Source: Myroides sp. JBRI-B21084 (GTDB lineage Bacteria > Bacteroidota > Bacteroidia > Flavobacteriales > Flavobacteriaceae). Taken from it: a stretch of DNA of 64,000 bases. The notes beneath the pieces are model-generated. The model ran no database searches. It worked only from the letters and a program-made list of their open reading frames with translations, and was not told the DNA's origin. The stretch is from positions 124,001-188,000 of the forward strand of contig NZ_CP120653.1 in the NCBI RefSeq assembly GCF_030545015.1. The letters run 5' to 3'. Position numbers and translations under genes: made by a program. Positions 16,711 to 25,742 of this stretch are shown piece after piece (the stretch's first letter is position 1; each line of letters opens with the position of its first letter).

Positions 16711-17349
16711 TTAGTGTTTTGCTAAGTATTCTGCAGTAGAATTGCGGTTTGCATTCATTGCTTCTTTTCCTTCTTCCCAGTTAGCCGGGCAAACTTCACC
16801 ATGTGTTTGTACGTGTGTGTACGCATCAATTAAACGGATGTATTCGTTTACATTACGACCTAATGGCATATCGTTTACCGATTCGTGGAAAATTTTTCCT
16901 GTTTCATCAATTAAATAAGTTGCACGGAATGTTACGTTTGATCCTTCAATTTGTACCGAATCTAATTCTTCGTTATAAACTTCTGCAGTAACATCTAAAA
17001 TTCCTAAAACGCTAGATAAATTACGAGTAGTATCAGCTAATAAAGGATAAGTTACACCTTCAATACCACCGTTGTCTTTTGCAGTGTTTAACCAAGCAAA
17101 ATGTACTTCGTTAGTATCGCATGATGCACCAATTACCATAGTATTTCTTTTTTCAAACTCTGGTAAAGCTGCTTGAAAAGCGTGTAATTCTGTAGGACAA
17201 ACAAAAGTAAAATCTTTAGGATACCAAAATAATAATACTTTTTTGTTGTTTTTTGTAGCTTCTTCTAATACGTTAATACGTAAATCGTCACCCATTTCAG
17301 AAATTGCATCTACCGTAATGTTTGGGAATTGTTTTCCAACTAATGCCAT
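16711..17349 (-). CDS. 2-Cys peroxiredoxin (AhpC/Prx1-like)
   Basis: The 212-residue cytoplasmic peroxidase has the peroxidatic Cys 51 in DFTFVCPTELHAF and a resolving Cys 187 in HGEVCPANWEEGK. It reduces H2O2 and organic peroxides, recycled by thioredoxin-type donors such as the neighbour 67 bp downstream. A -7 element (TACTTTTG) lies 53 bp upstream. Confidence 0.95.
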   Translation of the reverse strand: MALVGKQFPNITVDAISEMGDDLRINVLEEATKNNKKVLLFWYPKDFTFVCPTELHAFQAALPEFEKRNTMVIGASCDTNEVHFAWLNTAKDNGGIEGVTYPLLADTTRNLSSVLGILDVTAEVYNEELDSVQIEGSNVTFRATYLIDETGKIFHESVNDMPLGRNVNEYIRLIDAYTHVQTHGEVCPANWEEGKEAMNANRNSTAEYLAKH

Positions 17350-17401
17350 AATAATTCTATTTTTAAGTTTGTAATTTGTTAATTATTTATTTTTTCTGAT
17401 A

Positions 17402-17409
17402 CAAAAGTA
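17402..17409 (-). promoter_or_regulatory. -7 element of the peroxiredoxin promoter
   Basis: The minus strand reads TACTTTTG, matching TAnnTTTG, 53 bp before the start codon. No matching TTG lies at 19 bp, so an activator may be needed. Confidence 0.4.
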
Positions 17410-17569
17410 CAAGCAATTTTAAGTTCTATCATAAATAATTTATTGTTAATATTTATTAGTTGATAGATTTTGTTTATTTAAACGATTTTACATTTTGTAA
17501 ACATCTTTCTGTAAAATTAAGTAGATTTACGCAATTAAAAAATAACAACGGTCATACTTTTTACATATT

Positions 17570-19483
17570 ATGAACATATTCCGAAAAAAAAATATTAACG
17601 ATATTCTTGCTGAATTAAAGCATAACGAAGGTGAAAATAACCAGTTGGGGAAATTTTTAAGTCAAAAAGATTTAATTTTTTTTGGTATTGCAGCCATTGT
17701 AGGTGCTGGCGTTTTTAGTACCATAGGGCAAGCTAGTTACGATGGTGGCCCAGCGGTTATATTTTTATTTATGTTTACGGCTTTAGCATGTGGTTTTGCG
17801 GCTATGGCTTATGCCGAATTTGCATCAATGGTACCGGTTTCGGGCAGTGCGTACACCTATAGTTATGTGGCATTTGGCGAAGTGATTGCTTGGATAATTG
17901 GGTGGTCGTTAATTATGGAATATGCTGTGGGAAACATTACCTTGGCAATTTCGTGGAGCGATTATTTTACGGGTTTACTCAGCAATATGGGTATTCATTT
18001 ACCCCAATGGATACAAATGGATTATCTTTCGGCTCATGAAGGTTTTAACAATGCAACAGCTTTAATGAGTGGTGGTAAGGCATTTGAAAATTTACCCACC
18101 GATTTACAATTAGCTTACAATGCATGGACAAATGCGCCCCAATTAATTGGTTTTCATTTTGTTGCCGATTTACCTGCTTTGGCAATTATTATTTTAATTA
18201 CCTGGTTAGTGTATCGCGGTATGAAAGAATCGCGCAACGCAAGTAACATAATGGTTTATGTAAAATTAGCTGTAATTGCACTGGTATTAATTGTGGGTGT
18301 TTTTTATGTTGATGTTGCTAATTTTAACCCATTTGCACCCAACGGTTTATCGGGCGTTTTAAAAGGTGTATCGGCTGTTTTTTTTGCATATATTGGTTTT
18401 GATGCTATTTCAACTACTGCTGAAGAATGTAAAAACCCTCAGCACGATTTGCCCCGAAGTATGATTTGGTCTATTGTTATTTGTACCATTTTGTATATTG
18501 CTATTGCTTTGGTATTAACGGGTATGGTAAATTATAAAGAGCTGCAAGTAGGTGATCCGCTAGCCTATGTTTTTGATAAAGTAAACCTAAAATGGTTTGC
18601 TGGTATTGTAGCAGTTAGTGCAGTAGTGGCAATGGCAAGTGTGCTTTTGGTTTTTCAAATGGGACAACCTAGAATTTGGATGAGTATGAGCCGCGATGGA
18701 TTACTACCACCAAAATTTGCTAAAATTCATCCTAAATATAAAACACCATCGTTTGCAACTATAGTTACCGGTTTTGTTGTAGCAATACCTGCTTTGTTTA
18801 TGAATTTAACTATGGTTACCGATTTATGTAGTATTGGCACTCTGTTTGCCTTTGCATTGGTTTGTGCAGGTGTTTTGGTTTTGCAAGATAAAGCAGTGCC
18901 GCGTGGTAAATTTAGAATACCTTATATTAATGGAAAATACATTTTAATTGTTGGTTTTTTGGTTGGTTTAACTGCTGCTTTTATGTGGAATAAAAAAGGA
19001 GTAGAAACATTTGTTTACAATACACCACAAGTTTATGAACCAACCCATTTTGTTACTCAACTTTCTAAAAAAGAGGCTTTAAAAATGGTTGATTATGTTG
19101 AAACTTCCCATCATATTAATCCAGCTGATTTTAATAATGATTTAGAAGCAATGCTTACTACAGTTAAAGAACATGCACCTGAACAATATGTGACTTTGAT
19201 TGAAAAAGCACCCATAAATAAAAAATTAAAGTTTGAAACCGGTTTTAGCCTTTTTAAACACAAAATACCTATGTGGTTGTTTTTGTTTGCAATGGTATTT
19301 TTGTGTATTTGGAGTTTTAAAAAGAACCTTTCGTTAATACCTATGTTGGGCTTAATTTGTTGTTTGTACATGATGGCCGAATTAACCATTTGGAACTGGC
19401 TATACTTTACCATTTGGTTGCTGATTGGCTTGTTAATTTACTTTAGCTACTCACGTTTTCATAGTAAATTACAAAGAAAATAA
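17570..19483 (+). CDS. APC-family amino acid permease (CAT-like)
   Basis: The 637-residue inner-membrane protein has about 14 hydrophobic segments. The first-helix motif GIAAIVGAGVFSTIG and the later FFAYIGFDAISTTAEECKNPQHDLPRSM are hallmarks of cationic or branched amino acid permeases in the APC superfamily. A soluble insertion (about residues 485-555) between two C-terminal helices is unusual for the family. The substrate cannot be read from sequence. It stands alone, divergent from peroxiredoxin and convergent with proline dehydrogenase. Confidence 0.9.
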   Translation: MNIFRKKNINDILAELKHNEGENNQLGKFLSQKDLIFFGIAAIVGAGVFSTIGQASYDGGPAVIFLFMFTALACGFAAMAYAEFASMVPVSGSAYTYSYVAFGEVIAWIIGWSLIMEYAVGNITLAISWSDYFTGLLSNMGIHLPQWIQMDYLSAHEGFNNATALMSGGKAFENLPTDLQLAYNAWTNAPQLIGFHFVADLPALAIIILITWLVYRGMKESRNASNIMVYVKLAVIALVLIVGVFYVDVANFNPFAPNGLSGVLKGVSAVFFAYIGFDAISTTAEECKNPQHDLPRSMIWSIVICTILYIAIALVLTGMVNYKELQVGDPLAYVFDKVNLKWFAGIVAVSAVVAMASVLLVFQMGQPRIWMSMSRDGLLPPKFAKIHPKYKTPSFATIVTGFVVAIPALFMNLTMVTDLCSIGTLFAFALVCAGVLVLQDKAVPRGKFRIPYINGKYILIVGFLVGLTAAFMWNKKGVETFVYNTPQVYEPTHFVTQLSKKEALKMVDYVETSHHINPADFNNDLEAMLTTVKEHAPEQYVTLIEKAPINKKLKFETGFSLFKHKIPMWLFLFAMVFLCIWSFKKNLSLIPMLGLICCLYMMAELTIWNWLYFTIWLLIGLLIYFSYSRFHSKLQRK

Positions 19484-19502
19484 TTTGTGGTTTATAAAAA
19501 AT

Positions 19503-19528
19503 AAAGCACTCTTTTTAAGGAGTGCTTT
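19503..19528. terminator. Shared terminator between the permease and proline dehydrogenase genes
   Basis: AAAGCACTC (19503-19511) pairs with GAGTGCTTT (19520-19528), followed by a broken T run, in the gap between converging genes. Confidence 0.8.
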
Positions 19529-19532
19529 GTTT

Positions 19533-20705
19533 TTATTTAGATCTTCTTCGTTTTAATTCTTTATCTAACAAATCTAATTCGCGGTTTGTTTGTCCTGCAA
19601 CCGAAGTGTTTTCGTTGGCACGGCGAATTAAATAAGGTACTACATCGTACACCGGGCCAAAAGGTAAATATTTAGCAACATTGTATTTATGGTTGGCAAG
19701 GTTGTAACTAATGTTGTCGCTCATGCCATACAATTGTCCAAACCATATACGTTTATCGGTTTGTGCAATATTGTTTTTGTGCATTAAATCAATTAATAAA
19801 TAACTGCTTTCTTCGTTATGAGTACCTGCAAATAAAGCCATTTTATTATCTAAATTTTCGGCAATATAGGTCATGGTTTTATTAAAGGTAGCGTCGGTTT
19901 GTGCTTTGGTAGCGCAAATAGGTGAAGGGTAGCCTTTTTCTTCGGCACGCGCACGTTCTTTTTCCATATAAGCTCCACGCACTACTTTAAAACCCACATG
20001 AAAACCTTCACATAATGCAATTGAATGGGTGTTTTTTACAAAATCAAAACGATCCCAACGATACGTTTGTGCGGTGTTAAAAACAATACATTTTTCTTTA
20101 TTATATGCACGCATCATATCTAAAACCAAATCATCGGCAGCATCTTGCATCCAACTTTCTTCGGCATCAATTAAAAGCAAAACATCTTTTTCGTAAGCCG
20201 TTTTACAAATGCTGTTAAAACGCTCAACAATACGGTTCCATTCAGTTTGTTCATCATCGGTAAACGGTATGTTAGCGCCTTTCTTTTCAAATAATTCAAA
20301 TCTACCAACGCCTGTTGGTTTAAATACGGCAAAAGGTATGGCATTTTTTTCTTTAGCAAATTCAATTGTTTTTAAAGTCATTTGCAAAGCATGGTCAAAT
20401 TGTGTTTCGGTTTCTTTTCCTTCCACTGAATAATCTAAAACCGACGAAACGCCTTTTGTATACATTTTATCAACCACTTTTAAGCAGTCTTCTTCGGTAA
20501 CACCTCCACAAAAATGATCAAAAACCGTAGATTTTATTAAACCTTTCACAGGCAAGTTTGCATTTATAGCAAAATTAGTTAACGATGTGCCCAATTTAAC
20601 CAACGTATTGCTGCTAATTAATTTAAATAAATAATAGGCTTTATTTAATTCGGTGTTGTTTTTTAATGCAAAAGCAACTTCGGTATTATCAAATATCTTC
20701 TCCAT
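19533..20705 (-). CDS. Proline dehydrogenase (PRODH, monofunctional)
   Basis: The 390-residue FAD enzyme oxidises proline to pyrroline-5-carboxylate. Family motifs are present: DYSVEGKETE, LLIDAEESWMQ, FKVVRGAYMEKER and FGQLYGMSDNIS, with the C-terminal RRANENTSVAGQ that binds proline. It lacks the P5C dehydrogenase domain of long PutA. The P5C dehydrogenase gene is not in this window. Confidence 0.94.
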   Translation of the reverse strand: MEKIFDNTEVAFALKNNTELNKAYYLFKLISSNTLVKLGTSLTNFAINANLPVKGLIKSTVFDHFCGGVTEEDCLKVVDKMYTKGVSSVLDYSVEGKETETQFDHALQMTLKTIEFAKEKNAIPFAVFKPTGVGRFELFEKKGANIPFTDDEQTEWNRIVERFNSICKTAYEKDVLLLIDAEESWMQDAADDLVLDMMRAYNKEKCIVFNTAQTYRWDRFDFVKNTHSIALCEGFHVGFKVVRGAYMEKERARAEEKGYPSPICATKAQTDATFNKTMTYIAENLDNKMALFAGTHNEESSYLLIDLMHKNNIAQTDKRIWFGQLYGMSDNISYNLANHKYNVAKYLPFGPVYDVVPYLIRRANENTSVAGQTNRELDLLDKELKRRRSK

Positions 20706-20780
20706 TTTGGTTTAAAGTTGTAGCGCAAAGATACAATAGTTCTAAAAATTGAATTATTTTTACAGCAAATTTTTTTAGGC

Positions 20781-21848
20781 ATGCAAATACAAGCATCTAA
20801 TTATACTGTTTTTTTTGGAACCGATGGCTATGCTTCACTTTCACAGTTTGTTAGCGAAAAAAAATACAGTAAAATTGTTTTATTGGTTGATGAAAATACC
20901 GCAGTTCACTGTTTAAATTACGTGATGCAATGGTTGGCTGTTGACGTTTTGTTTGAAATTTTAGAGATTGAAAGCGGTGAAGAAAACAAAAATTTGGAAA
21001 CTTGTACCGCTGTTTGGGAAAGCCTAACCGAATTAAATATTGACCGTAAAGCGTTATTAATTAACGTAGGCGGTGGTATGGTTTGTGATTTGGGCGGATT
21101 TGTTGCCGCAACTTATAAACGCGGAATTGATTTTGTAAACATACCAACCAGTTTATTGGCTATGGTTGATGCATCGGTTGGTACAAAAACCGGTGTAAAT
21201 TTAGGGGGATTAAAAAATATGGTAGGTAGTTTTACGGCCCCACAAATGGTTTTGATTGATACCGCTTTTTTAGAAACCTTACCCGCAAACCAAATGCGAT
21301 CAGGCTTGGCAGAAATGTATAAACACGGTTTAATTGCCGATGCATCGTACTGGAATCAACTTAAAAATTTAAGTGAATTAACAACTGAAGATTTAATGTT
21401 GTTAATTTATCATTCCGTATCAATAAAAAACGAAATTGTTTTGCAAGATCCACTAGAAAAAAACGTGCGTAAACTGTTAAATTTTGGACATACTTTAGGG
21501 CATGTTATTGAAACGTATAGTCATGCGGGTAAAGGCTTAACCCCTTTATTACATGGCGAAGCAGTTGCTGTGGGTATGATTTTAGAAGCGTATATTTCTT
21601 ACAAAAACAACTTGTTAACAAAAAAAATGTACACTGAAATAAAAGAAACTTTAAATTTGATGTACGAAAATATTGTTTTTACCGAAAATGATATTGAAAT
21701 TTGCTGCAATTTACTGATACACGACAAAAAGAACGAAAACAACAATATACAGTTTACACTTTTAAACGGAATTGGTAGCGGAATTATAAACCAAACTGTT
21801 GATAAAGCATTGATTTACGAAGCTTTCAACAATTATGTAACAAACTAA
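20781..21848 (+). CDS. aroB: 3-dehydroquinate synthase
   Basis: The 355-residue NAD- and Zn/Co-dependent enzyme carries out the second step of the shikimate pathway. Visible motifs are GGGMVCDLGGFVAATYKRG, PTSLLAMVDASVGTKTGVN and the metal ligands in GLAEMYKHG and LNFGHTLGHVIE...HGEAVAVGM. The length fits the family. The start at 20781 lies 76 bp from the divergent proline dehydrogenase. It is read alone. Confidence 0.97.
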   Translation: MQIQASNYTVFFGTDGYASLSQFVSEKKYSKIVLLVDENTAVHCLNYVMQWLAVDVLFEILEIESGEENKNLETCTAVWESLTELNIDRKALLINVGGGMVCDLGGFVAATYKRGIDFVNIPTSLLAMVDASVGTKTGVNLGGLKNMVGSFTAPQMVLIDTAFLETLPANQMRSGLAEMYKHGLIADASYWNQLKNLSELTTEDLMLLIYHSVSIKNEIVLQDPLEKNVRKLLNFGHTLGHVIETYSHAGKGLTPLLHGEAVAVGMILEAYISYKNNLLTKKMYTEIKETLNLMYENIVFTENDIEICCNLLIHDKKNENNNIQFTLLNGIGSGIINQTVDKALIYEAFNNYVTN

Positions 21849-22108
21849 TTTTAACGTTATAACATTTTGTAAGTGAACAAAAATTGTAACATTTATAGTA
21901 AAAATATTTTTAAGCCATTCATAAAAAATTTGAGATGGGTAGCAAAGCAATTGCATTTTTTTACTTTGGTTTACAAGCCTTTTAAAACGGTTACCAAAAA
22001 CCAAACGTACACTGAAAAATTATCTATTGCTTTTGCTAATTTAAGAGTTTGAAAAGGTATTCATAAATACAGAAAAAAACTCATTATTAATTTTTAAGTA
22101 AGCTTTTT
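21849..22108 (+). other. 260-bp gap between aroB and the arginine decarboxylase gene
   Basis: No clear gene is present. A 16-codon ORF at 21935-21985 encodes MGSKAIAFFYFGLQAF, rich in Phe and Tyr. An alternative GTG-start frame through the same stretch (59 codons) ends LSIAFANLRV. No strong terminator-like hairpin lies downstream of either, so neither is called as a gene. Confidence 0.4.
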
Positions 22109-23521
22109 ATGAATACAAAATATTTCGACCTAATAAACCAAACTTTTTACTTTCCACAAGAAGAATTTACATTAAATAAAGATAATTTAATGTTCCATAA
22201 TATCGATTTAATGAAATTGGTAGAACAATACGGAACACCTTTAAAATTTACTTATTTACCACAAATTTCTAACAACATTAACAAAGCAAAAGGTTGGTTT
22301 AGACAAGCAATGGAAAAACATAAGTACGAAGGTAATTATTACTATTGCTATTGTACTAAAAGTTCGCATTTTGAATATGTGATGAACGAAGCTTTTAAAA
22401 ACGATATTCACGTGGAAACGTCGTCGGCTTTTGATATTAACATTGTTGAAAATTTACTAGAAAACGGTAAAATAACAAAAAAAACCAATATTATTTGCAA
22501 TGGTTTTAAACGCGACCAATACATTGAAAATATTGCACGTTTAATTAACAATGGTCATAAAAATACCATTCCAATTATTGATAATTACGAAGAATTAGAT
22601 TTGTTACAAGAACAAATTAAAGGTAAATTTCAAATTGGTATTCGTATCGCATCAGAAGAAGAACCAAAGTTTGAGTTTTATACATCGCGTTTAGGTATCG
22701 GTTACAAAAATATTTTACCTTTTTATCGCAAAACGGTTGCCGAAAACAATAAAGTAGAACTTAAAATGTTGCACTTTTTTATTAATACTGGCATACGTGA
22801 TACCGCATATTATTGGAATGAATTAAGCAAATGTTTAAAGGTGTACACCAACCTTAAAAAAGAATGTCCTACGCTTAATAGTTTAAATATAGGTGGTGGT
22901 TTTCCTATAAAAAACTCGTTAAACTTTGATTACGATTACGCCTATATGGTAGACGAAATTATTAATCAAATAAAAATGGCGTGCGAAGAAGCCGATGTTG
23001 ATGTACCAAATATTTTTACCGAATTTGGGTCGTTTACAGTAGGTGAATCGGGTGGTGCTATTTACAAAGTATTGTATCAAAAACAACAAAACGATCGTGA
23101 AAAATGGAATATGATCGACTCATCTTTCATTACCACATTGCCAGATACATGGGCAATTAACAAACGTTTTATTATGTTAGCAGTTAACCGTTGGAACGAT
23201 TCGTATGAGCGTGTACTTTTAGGAGGTTTAACTTGCGATTCAGACGATTATTACAATTCAGAACAAAACTGGAACGCTATATATTTACCTAAATTCAATA
23301 AAGAAAAACCATTGTATTTAGGCTTTTTTAACACTGGTGCATACCAAGAAACCATTGGTGGGCAAGGTGGTATTCATCACTGTTTAATTCCGCAACCAAA
23401 GCACATTTTAATAGATCGTGACGAAAACGGAATTTTAGCAACCGAAGTATTTTCTGAACAGCAAACAGCCGATGATGTTTTAAAAATATTAGGATATTCA
23501 AACAACAAACAAACAAAATAA
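22109..23521 (+). CDS. Biosynthetic arginine decarboxylase-like PLP enzyme (short form)
   Basis: The 470-residue fold-III PLP decarboxylase probably turns arginine into agmatine, the first step of polyamine synthesis. The PLP Lys is at about 84 in YCTKSSH. The phosphate and substrate loops include LNIGGGFP, TEFGSFTVGESGGAIY and the C-terminal GLTCDSDD and FFNTGAYQETIGG. It lacks the long insert of E. coli SpeA (about 630 residues), as is usual in Bacteroidota. It is followed after 31 bp by the DHS-like gene; no agmatinase lies between. Confidence 0.85.
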   Translation: MNTKYFDLINQTFYFPQEEFTLNKDNLMFHNIDLMKLVEQYGTPLKFTYLPQISNNINKAKGWFRQAMEKHKYEGNYYYCYCTKSSHFEYVMNEAFKNDIHVETSSAFDINIVENLLENGKITKKTNIICNGFKRDQYIENIARLINNGHKNTIPIIDNYEELDLLQEQIKGKFQIGIRIASEEEPKFEFYTSRLGIGYKNILPFYRKTVAENNKVELKMLHFFINTGIRDTAYYWNELSKCLKVYTNLKKECPTLNSLNIGGGFPIKNSLNFDYDYAYMVDEIINQIKMACEEADVDVPNIFTEFGSFTVGESGGAIYKVLYQKQQNDREKWNMIDSSFITTLPDTWAINKRFIMLAVNRWNDSYERVLLGGLTCDSDDYYNSEQNWNAIYLPKFNKEKPLYLGFFNTGAYQETIGGQGGIHHCLIPQPKHILIDRDENGILATEVFSEQQTADDVLKILGYSNNKQTK

Positions 23522-23552
23522 TAAAGTAAATAATAAAGTAAATAATAAAAAC

Positions 23553-24524
23553 ATGAAGGGTCCAATTTCTCAATTTATCGAACATAATTACCGTCATTTC
23601 AATGCTGCTGCTTTAGTAGATGCTGCTAAAGGATACGAGCAACATTTGTTAGAAAATGGTAAAATGTTAATTTCATTAGGTGGTGCCATGTCAACTGCAG
23701 AGTTGGGTGTGTCGTTAGCCGAAATGATTCGTCAAGATAAAGTGCATTTTATATCGTGTACGGGTGCTAATTTAGAAGAAGATGTAATGAATTTAGTAGC
23801 ACATTCACACTACAAAAGAATACCAAACTGGAGAGATTTAACCCCAGTAGAAGAACGTGAATTATTAGACGCACACTTTAACCGTGTTACAGATACTTGC
23901 ATACCAGAAGAAGAAGCTTTTCGCCGTTTACAACAACATTTAGAAGATGTTTGGAACGCAGCCGAAGCTAAAGGCGAGCGTTACTTTCCGCACGAATTTT
24001 TATATCAAGTAGTAAATTCGGGCGTTTTAGAACAATATTATGAAATTGATCCAAAAGATTCATGGATTGTAGCTGCAGCACAAAAAAACTTGCCAATTGT
24101 ATGTCCAGGTTGGGAAGATTCAACAACAGGAAACATATTTGCTGCAAACGTAATTAAAGGAAATTTACAAGCATCTACCGTAAAATCGGGTATTGAATAC
24201 ATGATTTATTTAACAGAATGGTACCGTGCAAACTCTGGCGGTAAAGGGGTAGGTTTCTTCCAAATTGCAGGTGGTATTTCAGGTGATTTTCCAATTTGTG
24301 TTGTACCAATGATGTATCAAGATTTAGAGTGGGAAGATGTACCATTTTGGTCGTACTTCTGTCAAATTTCCGATTCAACAACATCATACGGTTCATACTC
24401 AGGTGCTGTGCCTAACGAGAAAATTACATGGGGTAAATTAGATATCGATACACCTAAATTTATGATAGAATCTGATGCTACCATAGTGGCACCACTTGTA
24501 TTTGCTTATATATTAGGACAATAA
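23553..24524 (+). CDS. Deoxyhypusine synthase-like protein
   Basis: The 323-residue protein shows clear deoxyhypusine synthase similarity: SLGGAMSTAELG, FISCTGANLEEDVMNLVAHSHY, PGWEDSTTGN and the C-terminal NEKITWGKLDIDTPK, whose Lys (about 295) matches the active-site lysine of the human enzyme. Bacteria lack eIF5A, and studied bacterial homologues transfer aminobutyl groups to polyamines (homospermidine-type products). I infer a polyamine role from this and from the decarboxylase next door. The short spacer holds two and a half copies of a TAATAAAGTAAA-like repeat. Confidence 0.85.
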   Translation: MKGPISQFIEHNYRHFNAAALVDAAKGYEQHLLENGKMLISLGGAMSTAELGVSLAEMIRQDKVHFISCTGANLEEDVMNLVAHSHYKRIPNWRDLTPVEERELLDAHFNRVTDTCIPEEEAFRRLQQHLEDVWNAAEAKGERYFPHEFLYQVVNSGVLEQYYEIDPKDSWIVAAAQKNLPIVCPGWEDSTTGNIFAANVIKGNLQASTVKSGIEYMIYLTEWYRANSGGKGVGFFQIAGGISGDFPICVVPMMYQDLEWEDVPFWSYFCQISDSTTSYGSYSGAVPNEKITWGKLDIDTPKFMIESDATIVAPLVFAYILGQ

Positions 24525-24551
24525 AAAAAATAAAAAAAAGTTTCAAAACAT

Positions 24552-24583
24552 TTGCATAATACCTTAATGCTATAGTATTTTTG
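24552..24583 (+). promoter_or_regulatory. Promoter of the acidic-tail protein gene
   Basis: TTG (24552-24554), a 21-bp spacer and TATTTTTG (24576-24583) resemble the Bacteroidota consensus. It overlaps the upstream in-frame ATG at 24581, which decides in favour of the start at 24605. Confidence 0.5.
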
Positions 24584-24604
24584 AAGCACCTAACTAGTAC
24601 AATA

Positions 24605-25048
24605 ATGAAACGAATAATTGTTGATTACGCAAAATTAACAAACGAAATTTTAACCTTATTAGTCGAGAAATTTCCAGACGGATACGATGATGCCGATGTT
24701 ATCCAATTTACCAATGCAAAAGGCGAGTTAATTGAAGCGGTTGAGGTACGTACAGAAGATACTATTTATTTAGTAAAAGTAAGTACTAAACTACAAGATC
24801 GTATTGAAAATTTTGACGAGGAAGAAGAAGAATTACCTGCAGTTGACTCTATCAACGTTAAAGACATTGATTTAGAAGAAGAAGAAGAGGAAACTAAACC
24901 TAAAAAATCGTCAAAGAAAAAAGCAAATAAAGCTAATGATGATGAAGAGCAAGACGACGACGACGATGAAGATTACGACGACGACGATGATTATGACGAT
25001 GATGAAGATTACGACGACGATGAAGATTTTGACGACGACGATAAATAA
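24605..25048 (+). CDS. Small conserved protein with long acidic C-terminal tail
   Basis: The start MKRIIVDYAKLTNEIL at 24605 is preferred to 24581, which lies inside the promoter; this gives 147 residues. The N-terminal 70 residues form a compact alpha/beta-like domain (LVEKFPDGYDDADVIQFTNAKGELIEAVEVRTEDTIYLVKVS). A Lys-rich patch (KPKKSSKKKANKA) and about 40 residues of almost only Asp, Glu and Tyr follow. Homologues are often labelled DNA primase without support. The tail could mimic nucleic acid or bind basic proteins. Function is unknown. Confidence 0.8.
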   Translation: MKRIIVDYAKLTNEILTLLVEKFPDGYDDADVIQFTNAKGELIEAVEVRTEDTIYLVKVSTKLQDRIENFDEEEEELPAVDSINVKDIDLEEEEEETKPKKSSKKKANKANDDEEQDDDDDEDYDDDDDYDDDEDYDDDEDFDDDDK

Positions 25049-25055
25049 TAAAAAA

Positions 25056-25079
25056 AATCTAACTTTTTTAAGTTAGATT
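25056..25079 (+). terminator. Terminator after the acidic-tail gene
   Basis: A 10-bp stem AATCTAACTT/AAGTTAGATT with a four-T loop is followed by eight T residues, seven bases past the stop codon. Confidence 0.85.
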
Positions 25080-25162
25080 TTTTTTATACATAAAAATACC
25101 ACTTAAACTGCTAAAAAAATTAATTATAAAATTGTAATTTTACAGCCAAACTACACATCGCT

Positions 25163-25711
25163 ATGAGTTCAAAAATATTGTTAAATTCACAAGAAGTTAA
25201 TATCATCTTACACCGTTTAGCATGCCAATTAATTGAAAAACACAACGATTTTTCAAACACTGTACTAATAGGTATGCAACCACGTGGTAAATTTTTAGCC
25301 CAAAATTTAACAGAAATACTAACAAACCATTACGGAATTGAAAACGTAGCTTTGGGTTATTTAGATATTACTTTTTTTAGAGATGATTTTCGTAGAAACG
25401 ATAAACCATTAGAAGCCAACAAAACCCAAATTGATTTTTTAGTTGAAGATAAAAACGTTGTTTTTATAGATGATGTTCTATATACTGGGCGCAGCATACG
25501 TGCAGCACTAACTGCTATACAATCGTTTGGTCGTCCTAAAGAAATTGAATTATTGGTATTGATAGATCGCCGTTTTAGCAGGCATTTGCCCATACAACCA
25601 GATTACCGCGGCAGACAAGTTGATGCTTTTAACAACGAAAAAGTTAAAGTACAATGGATAGCCGAAGGTGCATCAGCAAACGAAGTATTTTTACTTTCAA
25701 ATCCATCTTAA
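25163..25711 (+). CDS. pyrR: PyrR-type phosphoribosyltransferase
   Basis: The 182-residue PRTase-fold protein has the PRPP loop VVFIDDVLYTGRSIRAALTA and the family segments GMQPRGKFLA and LIDRRFSRHLPIQPDYRG. In Gram-positives PyrR binds pyr mRNA and attenuates transcription, and it also has uracil phosphoribosyltransferase activity. Whether the RNA role holds here is unknown, since no anti-terminator was seen in the 31-bp gap to pyrB. It heads the pyrR-pyrB unit. Confidence 0.92.
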   Translation: MSSKILLNSQEVNIILHRLACQLIEKHNDFSNTVLIGMQPRGKFLAQNLTEILTNHYGIENVALGYLDITFFRDDFRRNDKPLEANKTQIDFLVEDKNVVFIDDVLYTGRSIRAALTAIQSFGRPKEIELLVLIDRRFSRHLPIQPDYRGRQVDAFNNEKVKVQWIAEGASANEVFLLSNPS

Positions 25712-25742
25712 ATAATAAACAACATCCAACAGCAAATTCAAA

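Noticed and set aside
17426-17467. CTATCA...TGATAG near the peroxiredoxin promoter as an OxyR site
   Set aside because: Spacing and orientation do not match ATAG-N7-CTAT type OxyR sites.
21762-22004. An 80-codon minus-strand ORF at the end of aroB
   Set aside because: It overlaps aroB, has no family resemblance and looks like an AT-rich shadow frame.
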